Part shown: piece by piece, positions 8,190 to 14,798 of the stretch
Layout of the letters: every line of letters starts with the position of its first letter
Numbering within the stretch: the first letter of the stretch is position 1
Source: Methanocorpusculum sp.
GTDB taxonomy: Archaea; Halobacteriota; Methanomicrobia; Methanomicrobiales; Methanocorpusculaceae
DNA: 25,296 nt
Reading direction: 5' to 3'
NCBI GenBank assembly: GCA_029987245.1
Contig: DALTWG010000021.1
Location: 1 to 25,296, forward strand
Translations under genes and position numbers: made by a program
The notes under the pieces: generated by a model
Told to the model about the DNA's origin: nothing
What the model saw: only the letters and a program-made list of their open reading frames with translations
The model's database searches: none

Positions 8190-8731
8190 TAACGGTTGTC
8201 ACCGGAAACAAAAACAAAGCGGCCGAGGTGGCTGCCTTTTTCAAAGGCATTGCCGAGGTTGAGCATGCAAAGTTTGACGCAGTCGAACCTCAGTCAGAGT
8301 CGCTTGAAGAAATTGCGCGCGCCAAAGCTGATCAGGCATATGCAGCGCTTAAGCGGCCGCTGATTGTCGATGACACCGGATTGTTTATCGAGGCACTGGG
8401 CGGATTTCCCGGGCCGTTTGCCGCATACGTGCAGGACACCATAGGCAATCCCGGCATTCTGCGCCTCATGGATGGAAGAGAAACCCGGCGCGCGTATTTT
8501 GCAACCGTTATCTGCTACCGGGATGCGGAGGTCTGCGAGACGTTTTGCGGCCGCGTGGACGGAGAGATTGCAGTGTCGGCGCGCGGGACTTCCGGATTCG
8601 GCTATGATCCGGTATTTTCGGTAAACGGCCGCACGCTTGCGGAGATGAGTATGGCAGAAAAGAACACACTTTCGCACCGCGCGCGGGCACTTGAAAACTT
8701 CCGCGCATGGTATGTAAGGCGCAAGTGTTAA
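8186..8731 (+). CDS. XTP/dITP pyrophosphatase (RdgB/HAM1 family)
   Basis: Hydrolyses non-canonical purine nucleoside triphosphates (XTP, ITP, dITP) to monophosphates, keeping them out of DNA and RNA. The family pattern is complete: VVTGNKNKAAEV at the start, the acidic helix SESLEEIARAKA, VDDTGLFIEALGGFPGP in the middle and GFGYDPVF near the end, followed by the SHRARAL segment. Length (181) is normal. It starts with GTG overlapping the kae1-bud32 stop by four bases, so translation is probably coupled; this pairing with kae1-bud32 recurs in methanogens. Confidence 0.95.
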   Translation: MITVVTGNKNKAAEVAAFFKGIAEVEHAKFDAVEPQSESLEEIARAKADQAYAALKRPLIVDDTGLFIEALGGFPGPFAAYVQDTIGNPGILRLMDGRETRRAYFATVICYRDAEVCETFCGRVDGEIAVSARGTSGFGYDPVFSVNGRTLAEMSMAEKNTLSHRARALENFRAWYVRRKC

Positions 8732-8781
8732 TATCTTAGAAGACCAATATTATTGAACTCAAATAACAGGGGCTAATAATA

Positions 8782-8925
8782 ATGAGATTCCCAGAAGCAG
8801 AAGAACGCTTACTTAAAGTTAAAGTTTGCATGAAATGCAACGCAAGAAATGCTATCAGAGCAACCCACTGCCGCAAATGCGGTTCCACCGGTCTTCGCCC
8901 GAAGAACATCGAGCGCAAAGCATAA
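8782..8925 (+). CDS. rpl40e: Ribosomal protein eL40
   Basis: A 47-residue large-subunit ribosomal protein. Translation from ATG 8782 gives MRFPEAEERLLKVKVCMKCN, a middle of ARNAIRATHCRKCG and an end of STGLRPKNIERKA before TAA. The two CxxC pairs (CMKC, CRKC) form the zinc ribbon. The arginine-rich context NARNAIRATHCRKCG is diagnostic of L40e. The eukaryotic homologue is the other ubiquitin-ribosomal fusion, so both archaeal counterparts (eS27-type and eL40) lie within 2.5 kb here. A 50-nt gap precedes it, enough for its own promoter, but no clear TATA box stands out. Confidence 0.95.
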   Translation: MRFPEAEERLLKVKVCMKCNARNAIRATHCRKCGSTGLRPKNIERKA

Positions 8926-8966
8926 TCTTTTCCGGTGCAGGGCACCAATCATCATTTTTCTTCGCT

Positions 8967-9485
8967 ATGAACAGGGTATTTACCAGAAGAAATGTTGTCT
9001 GGGCAGTATCGCTGCTTGTATTTATCGCCATCTTTGTCTGTGTTATCTGCAATTTTGCCGTAACCGGCTATATGACCTGGCTTGTATATCCGGTGAGTTC
9101 TCTTATTCTCGGCTGGATACTCTTTATCCCGATTCTCCATTTAAAGGTGCAGGGCATGAAGTATTCTCTCGGGCTGCTTACCGCAGTCATTCTGCCGTAT
9201 CTTTTAGTTCTTGATATATGGACCCAGGGCGGCTGGTTTTTCACGATAGCACTGCCCATCGCACTTGCAGGCCTTGCTTTCCTCTGGGTTTCCTGGGTTC
9301 TCTGGCTGAAACTCAAAAATCGGTATTATCTTGCAGGAGTGCTTCTGATACTTGCAGGTCTCCTGTCACTGTTTATCTGGTTTATCGTGCCGTCGCCTTT
9401 CCCGTGGGGCTGGCTGGTGTTCGGCGTTGCCGCACTTCTTGCCGTGGTCTGGATTGTGCTGACAGCATGCATCCGGAAAAAATAA
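8967..9485 (+). CDS. Predicted integral membrane protein
   Basis: I do not recognise a specific family. The 172-residue protein begins MNRVFTRRNVVWAVS, and nearly the whole sequence is hydrophobic, with five or six predicted membrane helices (about residues 10-32, 37-57, 67-85, 88-110, 117-137 and 142-166) separated by very short turns, ending in a basic RKK. Basic residues at the N-terminus suggest a cytoplasmic start. No charged or catalytic residues recur inside the helices, arguing against a transporter with a polar pathway. The frame extends upstream to 8826, but that part overlaps rpl40e, so ATG 8967 is preferred. It converges with the minus-strand gene at 9.5 kb. Confidence 0.7.
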   Translation: MNRVFTRRNVVWAVSLLVFIAIFVCVICNFAVTGYMTWLVYPVSSLILGWILFIPILHLKVQGMKYSLGLLTAVILPYLLVLDIWTQGGWFFTIALPIALAGLAFLWVSWVLWLKLKNRYYLAGVLLILAGLLSLFIWFIVPSPFPWGWLVFGVAALLAVVWIVLTACIRKK

Positions 9486-9515
9486 CGGAATAATGGTAAA
9501 AAAGAGGAAAGCTGC

Positions 9516-10187
9516 TTACACCGAATAATAGGTGACGCGCTTTCCTTTTTCCCGGTATTCTCCCGCATAAGTGTCAAGATTTCTTTTGTATCCTATCCGG
9601 TCGGTGAACCCGATGGTTTTTAACTCCGCGCGCACACGCATGACATCTTCTTCATTCTCCCAGTTTTCCGTGAAGACATAGATGACTTTTCTGTCGTCAT
9701 GCGAATCTTCATTCTCTTTTGAGGTGCTGATTTTTGCCCCGATGCCGAGTTTTCCTGCAAGTGTTGCATCGCGGATTTTTTCCCAGGCACTGTCTGCTTC
9801 TTCAGGCTGTACAAACATCAGCCATTTGCCGGCGGCCTCAGCCGATGCCGCGCCCGGCGCGCACCCGGGTTTTTCCTGCCATATCCAGTAGGATCGAAAC
9901 GTCTTTGTGGGCACGGTTCCTTCCCCGAGGGAAAATAATACGGCAATCTCTTTTGCCCCGCCGCATGCTGCAAACGGCTCTCTAAAGACCGGATACTCTT
10001 CCAGGAAGGCTGCTGCACATTCTTCGCAGACTGCAGTCATGTCTTCTCCCTTTTTCACCAGTTCAAAAAGGTGCGTGCCTCTTTTTTCGAAACGGTGCTG
10101 CATGAAAAGAGTAAACATCCCGAATACCAGATCAGTCAGTTCTTCTGTTGTATAATCTTCCTCTTCAGCAGGTTCCTCTTCAATCAT
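9516..10187 (-). CDS. Bles03/DUF1917-like protein (putative phosphothreonine lyase-like fold)
   Basis: A soluble 223-residue protein. The N-terminal 75 residues are acidic and helical with two cysteines (CEECAA). The C-terminal 120 residues resemble the Bles03 (human C11orf68) / DUF1917 group, sometimes labelled phosphothreonine lyase-like: RSYWIWQEKPG, then GKWLMFVQPEEADSAWEKI, LGIGAKISTS, a beta strand KVIYVFTENWENEEDVMRV, and RIGYKRNLDTYAGEY near the end. The assignment rests on remembered motif order, not on a search. Bles03 structures have been described as eIF4E-like in fold; a function in archaea is unknown. It is divergent from htpX with about 90 nt between them, so each has its own promoter. 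Confidence 0.6.
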   Translation of the reverse strand: MIEEEPAEEEDYTTEELTDLVFGMFTLFMQHRFEKRGTHLFELVKKGEDMTAVCEECAAAFLEEYPVFREPFAACGGAKEIAVLFSLGEGTVPTKTFRSYWIWQEKPGCAPGAASAEAAGKWLMFVQPEEADSAWEKIRDATLAGKLGIGAKISTSKENEDSHDDRKVIYVFTENWENEEDVMRVRAELKTIGFTDRIGYKRNLDTYAGEYREKGKRVTYYSV

Positions 10188-10277
10188 AATGTACTATTTC
10201 TTTTTATGCATTATTTAGGGTTACGGTATTAACCTCTCAAAAGCCTCTTATCTTCACAGGGTCTATGAATATACATA

Positions 10278-11195
10278 ATGATATGGAAACGTGACTGGGG
10301 TCTTTTCGGCCGGCAGGTTGTTGCCTGGCTGATTATGCTCCTGCTGTATCTTGCAATCCTCTACGTCGCGCGGATTTTCCTGTGGGGAACCGTGTGGTTT
10401 TACCTGATTGCAGGCATTGTATTTATTTCTGCCTTTGTCCAGTTTTTCTTCTCGGACAAAATGGTAACATCCAGCATGAAAGTGCGGATTATTTCCCACG
10501 CTGATGAGCCGCATCTTTATGATATGATTCACCGGCTTGCAGACACTGCAGGACTCCCGATGCCAAAAGTGGGCATCATTGAACATCCTGCCATGGCAAG
10601 CACGGCAAATGCTTTTGCAACCGGTCGCTCACCCAAACACGCGGTTGTTGCGGTCACACCGCGCATCCGCGAACTTTTATCGGATGAGGAGCTTGAGGCG
10701 GTTCTTGCGCATGAACTGGCGCATGTGAAAAACCGTGACATGCTGACAATGACCATTGGAAGTTTTGCAGTTATGCTTGCTTCGATGATTTTGAATAATT
10801 CGATAATCATTGCACTTACCGGCGGCATGCGCAACAGTGAAAACGGCGGTGGTATCGTTGCCTATATTGTTGCAATGGCAGTTACCTTTGTTGTCTACAT
10901 AATCGGCACTCTTGTAACGATGGCAATTTCGCGCTACCGGGAGTTTGCAGCAGACCGCGGCAGTGCCTATATTACCGGCAATCCCGATGCGTTAATCCGC
11001 GCGCTGAAAAAAATATCCGGCGCGATGGAAAATATGCCAAGCAAGAAGGCGAAAGAGGTTTCCGGGACGAACTCTTTCTTTATCATTCCGGCAATTTCAG
11101 GCGAGTCGGTTATGGAACTGATGTCTACGCACCCGAGTCTTTCAAAGCGTATTGCAAAACTTGAAGAAGTCAGGGAGGAAATCAGAGGATACTGA
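10278..11195 (+). CDS. htpX: HtpX-type zinc metalloprotease (M48 family)
   Basis: Membrane-bound protease that degrades misfolded membrane proteins. Two N-terminal membrane helices (about residues 13-31 and 36-54) are followed by the cytosolic domain with the zinc motif HELAH (145-149) and the downstream third ligand Glu222 in REFAADRGSAYITG. A second pair of hydrophobic helices lies between them at roughly 157-180 and 190-213. The substrate-groove segment PKVGIIEHPAMASTANAFATG is intact and the C-terminus carries the usual MSTHPSLSKRIAKLEE. Length (305) is close to that of archaeal HtpX. A run of six T residues 5 nt after the stop probably ends the transcript. Confidence 0.93.
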   Translation: MIWKRDWGLFGRQVVAWLIMLLLYLAILYVARIFLWGTVWFYLIAGIVFISAFVQFFFSDKMVTSSMKVRIISHADEPHLYDMIHRLADTAGLPMPKVGIIEHPAMASTANAFATGRSPKHAVVAVTPRIRELLSDEELEAVLAHELAHVKNRDMLTMTIGSFAVMLASMILNNSIIIALTGGMRNSENGGGIVAYIVAMAVTFVVYIIGTLVTMAISRYREFAADRGSAYITGNPDALIRALKKISGAMENMPSKKAKEVSGTNSFFIIPAISGESVMELMSTHPSLSKRIAKLEEVREEIRGY

Positions 11196-11199
11196 TTTC

Positions 11200-11205
11200 T
11201 TTTTT
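11200..11205 (+). terminator. Oligo-T terminator after htpX
   Basis: TTTTTT immediately after the htpX stop, in an AT-rich context before the tRNA promoter region. Archaeal RNA polymerase terminates at oligo-T tracts without needing a hairpin. Confidence 0.45.
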
Positions 11206-11262
11206 ATTGTTTCAATTTCGTTAGGTTTAATACGTAAGAGAGCGAATATTATTGACGCACAG

Positions 11263-11333
11263 GCACTGATGGTCTAGAGGCATGACTTTGGCCTTCCAAG
11301 CCAATAGCCCGGGTTCGAATCCCGGTCGGTGCA
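11263..11333 (+). tRNA. tRNA-Gly (anticodon TCC)
   Basis: The cloverleaf closes fully: acceptor stem GCACTGA with TCGGTGC (one G-T pair), anticodon stem TTGGC/GCCAA around loop CTTCCAA, and T arm CCGGG-TTCGAAT-CCCGG. The loop places TCC at positions 34-36, reading GGA codons. The terminal CCA is not encoded; the discriminator is A. A TATA-like TTTAATA lies about 35 nt upstream. Only 13 nt separate it from the next tRNA, so the two are probably one transcript. Confidence 0.96.
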
Positions 11334-11346
11334 CTTTTCTTTTGAA

Positions 11347-11418
11347 GGATTCGTGGTCTAGTGGTATGACGTCGCCTTCACACGGCGAAGGTCAGGAGTT
11401 CGAATCTCCTCGGATCCA
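11347..11418 (+). tRNA. tRNA-Val (anticodon CAC)
   Basis: Acceptor GGATTCG pairs with CGGATCC (one T-G pair). Anticodon stem TCGCC/GGCGA encloses TTCACAC, giving CAC at 34-36 for GUG codons. The T arm is AGGAG-TTCGAAT-CTCCT. No encoded CCA; discriminator A. The GNAT gene begins 11 nt after its 3' end. Confidence 0.96.
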
Positions 11419-11429
11419 TTACTTATCTT

Positions 11430-11906
11430 ATGTCTGATTTTACGTTCCGGTTTGCAGAGCCGTCTGATGTGCCTCTCATTCTGCAGTTTATCCGTGACCT
11501 TGCAGAGTACGAACACCTTCTGAAAGAAGTTATTGCAACAGAGGAGCTTCTTAGCGAATGGATTTTTGAAAAGAAAAAGGCCGAAGTGATTTTTGTTATG
11601 GACGCAAAGACTGAAGCAGGCTTTGCGCTGTTTTTCCACAACTTCTCGACGTTTTTAGGCCGCGCGGGAATCTATCTTGAAGACCTGTATGTAAAACCAA
11701 AGTTCCGCGGCAAAGGATACGGCAAAGCTCTCTTGCAGGAACTTGCCCGCATTGCAGTTGCGCGCGGCTGCGGAAGGCTTGAGTGGTGGTGTCTTGACTG
11801 GAACAAATCCAGCATCGACTTTTATCTTTCTCTTGGCGCAGAACCTATGCGCGACTGGACAGTCTACCGCATTGCAGGCGACACGCTGAAAAAACTTGCT
11901 GAATAA
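11430..11906 (+). CDS. GNAT family N-acetyltransferase (diamine/thialysine-type)
   Basis: Acetyl-CoA-dependent N-acetyltransferase. The fold is clear: RFAEPSDVPLILQFIRDLAEYE at the N-terminus, then FFHNFSTFLGRAGIYLEDLYVKP, the acetyl-CoA pyrophosphate loop RGKGYGKAL (residues 93-101) and the C-terminal RLEWWCLDWNKSSIDFYLSLGA. The combination of FHNFSTFLGRAGIYLEDL and EWWCLDWN matches the group that includes spermidine/spermine and thialysine acetyltransferases, so a small amine substrate is likely but unproven. Length (158) fits. The start lies 11 nt after tRNA-Val with no room for a separate promoter, implying a tRNA-mRNA co-transcript. Confidence 0.88.
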   Translation: MSDFTFRFAEPSDVPLILQFIRDLAEYEHLLKEVIATEELLSEWIFEKKKAEVIFVMDAKTEAGFALFFHNFSTFLGRAGIYLEDLYVKPKFRGKGYGKALLQELARIAVARGCGRLEWWCLDWNKSSIDFYLSLGAEPMRDWTVYRIAGDTLKKLAE

Positions 11907-11913
11907 AAAAAAA
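11905..11913 (-). terminator. Oligo-T terminator of the rps15-recJ-pcc1-rps3ae operon
   Basis: Nine A residues on the plus strand are nine T residues at the end of the minus-strand operon, about 40 nt after the rps3ae stop. They overlap the GNAT stop codon, so the two convergent transcripts end in almost the same place. Confidence 0.5.
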
Positions 11914-11952
11914 CCGTTCTAAATCTAAAAACAGAGGATGTAAAATCCCTGT

Positions 11953-12549
11953 TTACTGCGCCTTTAATGCTGCAGATTCGGATTTGATAATTTCGATTCT
12001 GCGGACCGGGAAAATCGGTTTGCATACTTCGAACATCTTCTTGGACAGATCGCCCTTTAAGACTGCATTGAGGAAGGAATTCATGTCTGCCTCTTTTGCG
12101 CAGTCCTCGACAACCTTGGTCATTGCTGCACGGATTTCCTGAATCTGGGAAAGTCTTGCATGGTTGATGGTAAATGCGGTGATGGTTACCTGCATTGCTC
12201 TGTCTGCTCCAAGCGGAGTGAGAGTGATGGTGTTGTCAATTCTGGATGCCCGCCTCTTGACCATTGCACGGACGAACTCTTTTGCCATCTCGTGACCAAC
12301 GAACTGAGTGTATGCTGCATCGCCTGCAACCTCAACAATCTTGAAGGATGCACGGACATTCTGTTTGGAGTAGTCCTGGATTAATTCACCAAGGCTTACT
12401 GTCATTACACGACCCGGAAGGTTTTCCGGATCAGAGGAGATAATTTCTCCGATTAACTGCTTGCCGATGAAGTCAGGGGCGTAGACTTTGTACCACTTCT
12501 TGGTCTTCCATCCCTCAACTTTGCGGCTTCCGCTCTGTTTCTTTGCCAT
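11953..12549 (-). CDS. rps3ae: Ribosomal protein eS1 (S3ae)
   Basis: Small-subunit ribosomal protein of archaea and eukaryotes. It opens MAKKQSGSRKVEGWKTKKWY, continues with VYAPDFIGKQLIGEIISSDPENLPGR and a middle QFVGHEMAKEFVRAMVKRRASRID, and ends with the helical VCKPIFPVRRIEIIKSE. Length (198) is normal. It is the last gene of the operon, two nt downstream of pcc1. Such an arrangement (uS15, RecJ-like nuclease, Pcc1, eS1) is widespread in euryarchaea, linking ribosome, tRNA modification and replication functions. Confidence 0.96.
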   Translation of the reverse strand: MAKKQSGSRKVEGWKTKKWYKVYAPDFIGKQLIGEIISSDPENLPGRVMTVSLGELIQDYSKQNVRASFKIVEVAGDAAYTQFVGHEMAKEFVRAMVKRRASRIDNTITLTPLGADRAMQVTITAFTINHARLSQIQEIRAAMTKVVEDCAKEADMNSFLNAVLKGDLSKKMFEVCKPIFPVRRIEIIKSESAALKAQ

Positions 12550-12551
12550 AA

Positions 12552-12791
12552 TTATTTACCTGTAATACTTTTTTCATTCGGGGTTTGCGAAATCTTTTCC
12601 GCAACCGCGAGATTCATCAAATAGTCATCGGTCGTTGCAAGAACCGTTCCAATCGACTCACCTTCAATGTGCGCGACAACAATGTCTCCTTCCGCATGGC
12701 ACTCCATAAATCCGGCATTGTCCGGGGAGAGCGCCGCTGCAATTTTTACTGCATCTTCTGATGCAAACCGTATTTCACCTGTTATCTTCAT
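12552..12791 (-). CDS. pcc1: KEOPS complex subunit Pcc1
   Basis: Small dimerising subunit of KEOPS that bridges two Kae1 molecules and contacts tRNA. The 79-residue sequence has the family alternation of strand and helix: ITGEIRFASEDAVKIAAALSPDN, then the beta strands ECHAEGDIVVAHIEGESIGTVLATTDDYLMNL, ending in a short helix. No catalytic residues are expected. Its start overlaps the recJ-like stop by four bases. The genes for its partners are fused as kae1-bud32 at 6.6 kb; the fourth subunit Cgi121 is not in this window. Confidence 0.85.
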   Translation of the reverse strand: MKITGEIRFASEDAVKIAAALSPDNAGFMECHAEGDIVVAHIEGESIGTVLATTDDYLMNLAVAEKISQTPNEKSITGK

Positions 12792-13987
12792 GCAAATCCC
12801 TCCAGCATTGCAAGGAATTCACCTTCACACGCCGGGGGCAGTTCAGCCCCCGCGCGCAAGGCGTGACCTCCGCCGGTGCCTCCAAGCGAGGCATTGACCT
12901 CTTTGAAAAACTCCTCGAAGTTCACCTGCGCACCAAACGGAGCGCGGGCGGATACTTTGAGGAATTCAGGCGTTCGTGCAAGCACGAACACCGGAGTCTG
13001 CTTTGATTTTGCAAAGACATCGGCAACATCGGAAACTGCATCAAGCGAATCAACCATCCAGGCATTTTTTGCCACATTGCGCGCCGTTGCGCAGGCGTCG
13101 ATAATACCTGTGCGGAATTCCGCCGCAGTATCCCATGCCTCTTTTATGTGCGCGGCGTCACCGACCGCAGCCGCATAGGCAAGGTCAGTTCTTCCTGCTT
13201 TGCCGCAGGCGTCAATAACCGCCTCAAGCGAGTATGCATCGGTAATTACCTCGCGTTCCAGAATCCATGAGTCCCCGTAAAGGTTCATGAAATCAGGATA
13301 TGCTGCATCGGACCTGAGTACAATCTCCGAGAGAAGCTGCGTGTTGAAATCCTCGTCGGAAACCTTGCTCATACAGTCCTGCTCGATTGCAGATGCTGTA
13401 TCCAAACTGCCCGATACTTTTGCAAAATACGGGGATGAGGCAATCATTAACTGCTCGCGCGTGTTTCTTCCCGGAAGAAGAATGGCGCGCTTTGTGTTGA
13501 TAATATTGTTTCCGATAGCTTCGTTTACAATCTCCGCGTTCGGCCCTGCAATTTTCTGCATGTCGCCAATAACAGAGACAAGCACCAGCCCTGCAAGGTC
13601 CCGGTTGTCACCGAGTTTGTTTGCAACAAGGTATGCAGCGGCAGAGGCGGTCATTTCCGATTCGCCGTCTACGCCGCACAGCCTTGGATTCAGGTGATAG
13701 GGTGATTTGTTGTACGGCACATGGTGGTCGATAATGATAGTTGTATCAGGGAACTCTTTTATCGACCCGCCTATGTCGCAGAGAATAGAGACATCCGGAT
13801 TTGCCACATCTTCAAACGACAGAAGATTTAGCATCTTCAGTTTGAAGGAGATGTCTGCGCGTTTGAGTGCAATTGTAATAATTGCAGCTGCACAGACACC
13901 GTCTGCATCATTGTGGGAATAGACTTCCACGTAGTCCATCTCCTTAATGCGTGCGGCGATTTTTTCAGCGGTCTCTTCAAGCGACAT
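12788..13987 (-). CDS. DHH-family phosphoesterase, archaeal RecJ-like nuclease
   Basis: Member of the DHH superfamily; related archaeal proteins (GAN in Thermococcus) act as single-strand exonucleases associated with the GINS/MCM replisome. Motif I is SHNDADG (residues 24-30), motif II is CDIGG (about 70-74) and the namesake DHH is at 87-89. The C-terminal DHHA1 domain ends with GGTGGGHALRAGAELP, which binds substrate. Length (399) is typical. The middle region (about 150-320) is less conserved and rich in alanine. It lies between rps15 and pcc1, overlapping pcc1 by four bases. Nuclease versus nanoRNase/oligonucleotide role cannot be decided from the sequence. Confidence 0.9.
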   Translation of the reverse strand: MSLEETAEKIAARIKEMDYVEVYSHNDADGVCAAAIITIALKRADISFKLKMLNLLSFEDVANPDVSILCDIGGSIKEFPDTTIIIDHHVPYNKSPYHLNPRLCGVDGESEMTASAAAYLVANKLGDNRDLAGLVLVSVIGDMQKIAGPNAEIVNEAIGNNIINTKRAILLPGRNTREQLMIASSPYFAKVSGSLDTASAIEQDCMSKVSDEDFNTQLLSEIVLRSDAAYPDFMNLYGDSWILEREVITDAYSLEAVIDACGKAGRTDLAYAAAVGDAAHIKEAWDTAAEFRTGIIDACATARNVAKNAWMVDSLDAVSDVADVFAKSKQTPVFVLARTPEFLKVSARAPFGAQVNFEEFFKEVNASLGGTGGGHALRAGAELPPACEGEFLAMLEGFA

Positions 13988-13996
13988 TTGGTGTTC

Positions 13997-14455
13997 TTAT
14001 CTGGAAAGGAGAATCTCTGCGGTCTTCGGGTCGTAAGTCCAGTCTGCCGGGAGTCTGCCGGTGCCGGTGTAGTACTTGACAAGACGTCTTACTTTGGATT
14101 CGGTTAACTGAAGCTGGCGCTTGTTGTGCAGATCCTTTTTGTTTTCGTCAAGGTGCTTTCTCATAACCATTGCTTTGTGCATGAGGTTTCTGAGATCTTC
14201 CGGAAGGTCCTGATCGAGGTTGTTCTCGCGGACAATCTTGTTGATTCTCTTGCCGGTTACCAGTTTTACGTTCGGGATGCCGTGTTTGTCTCTTAAGACA
14301 AGACCAATCTGGGCGCAGGTGAGTCCGGTTTTGCGGAGCTCGACAATCTTTGCCTCAACATCTTTTGCGTCGCCGTTTGACCATGCCGGAACTTCTTTTC
14401 TGTATGGTCTGACTGAGGCTGCAATTCCCCGTCTTCTTGCGTGCATTCGTGCCAT
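13997..14455 (-). CDS. rps15: Ribosomal protein uS15
   Basis: Small-subunit protein that binds the central domain of 16S rRNA. The archaeal/eukaryotic long form begins MARMHARRRGIAASVRPYRK; residues 40-75 (GLTCAQIGLVLRDKHGIPNVKLVTGKRI) are the extension absent from bacterial S15; the core follows, with the rRNA-binding LHNKRQLQLTESKVRRLVKYY. Length (152) is standard. GGTGA at 14463-14467 is the ribosome binding site. It is the first gene of the operon and is preceded by a leader with strong inverted repeats, described separately. Confidence 0.96.
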   Translation of the reverse strand: MARMHARRRGIAASVRPYRKEVPAWSNGDAKDVEAKIVELRKTGLTCAQIGLVLRDKHGIPNVKLVTGKRINKIVRENNLDQDLPEDLRNLMHKAMVMRKHLDENKKDLHNKRQLQLTESKVRRLVKYYTGTGRLPADWTYDPKTAEILLSR

Positions 14456-14462
14456 TTTAATT

Positions 14463-14532
14463 CACCTTTGCGATAAATGACTGCGTTCATCCGTCGTACA
14501 TCCGGATAAATCTGCCCGGATATCCTTATCGC
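14463..14532 (-). promoter_or_regulatory. Structured leader upstream of rps15
   Basis: On the mRNA strand a 7-bp perfect stem (GCGATAA at 14532-14526 with TTATCGC at 14476-14470) encloses the leader and ends 2-3 nt before the ribosome binding site. Inside, ATCCGG (14521-14516) pairs with CCGGAT (14505-14500). The second copy, ATCCGGAT, can instead pair with a CGGAT further downstream (around 14493-14489), so two mutually exclusive hairpins are possible. Pairing is seen directly; a regulatory role is inference. Confidence 0.4.
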
Positions 14533-14798
14533 ATTTGTTGTTGGATATACGGGTGTAAGTCACGAAAAGAGCAGCCTGTTAGCATTTGCTGTAGTTGAGC
14601 TGACTCGATGCGTAATCCCAAAGCCATGTTAGGCAGTGTCATTGAAACACGTCGGACTTACTTTCAGTCAGCACCTGTTTGTCACGGAGCAGTGCCCCAT
14701 GCAAGAGTGCTTCATCATTATATGCTGTATTTCATTATAAGGGTTTTGGGGGAACAGTGTTTTATCCGGGCACAACAGAATAGTAAGTATAAAAGAAT
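14533..14798. other. Gene-free region between rps15 and the flavoprotein gene
   Basis: No convincing coding frame. Several short inverted repeats are present: TTAGCAT (14579-14585) with ATGCGTAA (14608-14615, one bulge), GTGT/ACAC (14636-14639, 14647-14650), GACT/AGTC (14655-14658, 14666-14669) and GAGCA/TGCTT (14687-14691, 14708-14712). GTATAT (minus strand, about 14550-14545) and TTATAA (minus strand, about 14740-14735) are possible promoter elements for rps15 or a small RNA. TTTTATCC at 14760-14767 may serve the flavoprotein gene. Confidence 0.4.

Noticed and set aside
11358..11639. Minus-strand frame containing GSEEIRTPDLRR
   Set aside because: This is the familiar spurious peptide produced by reading a tRNA gene antisense; it overlaps tRNA-Val and the GNAT gene.
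14662..14720. C/D-box sRNA candidate on the minus strand (ATGATGA then CTGA)
   Set aside because: The C and D boxes are good and a D'-C' pair can be drawn, but the C-D' and C'-D spacings (19 and 7 nt) are wrong for archaeal guides, and neither guide matches an rRNA segment I could recall.
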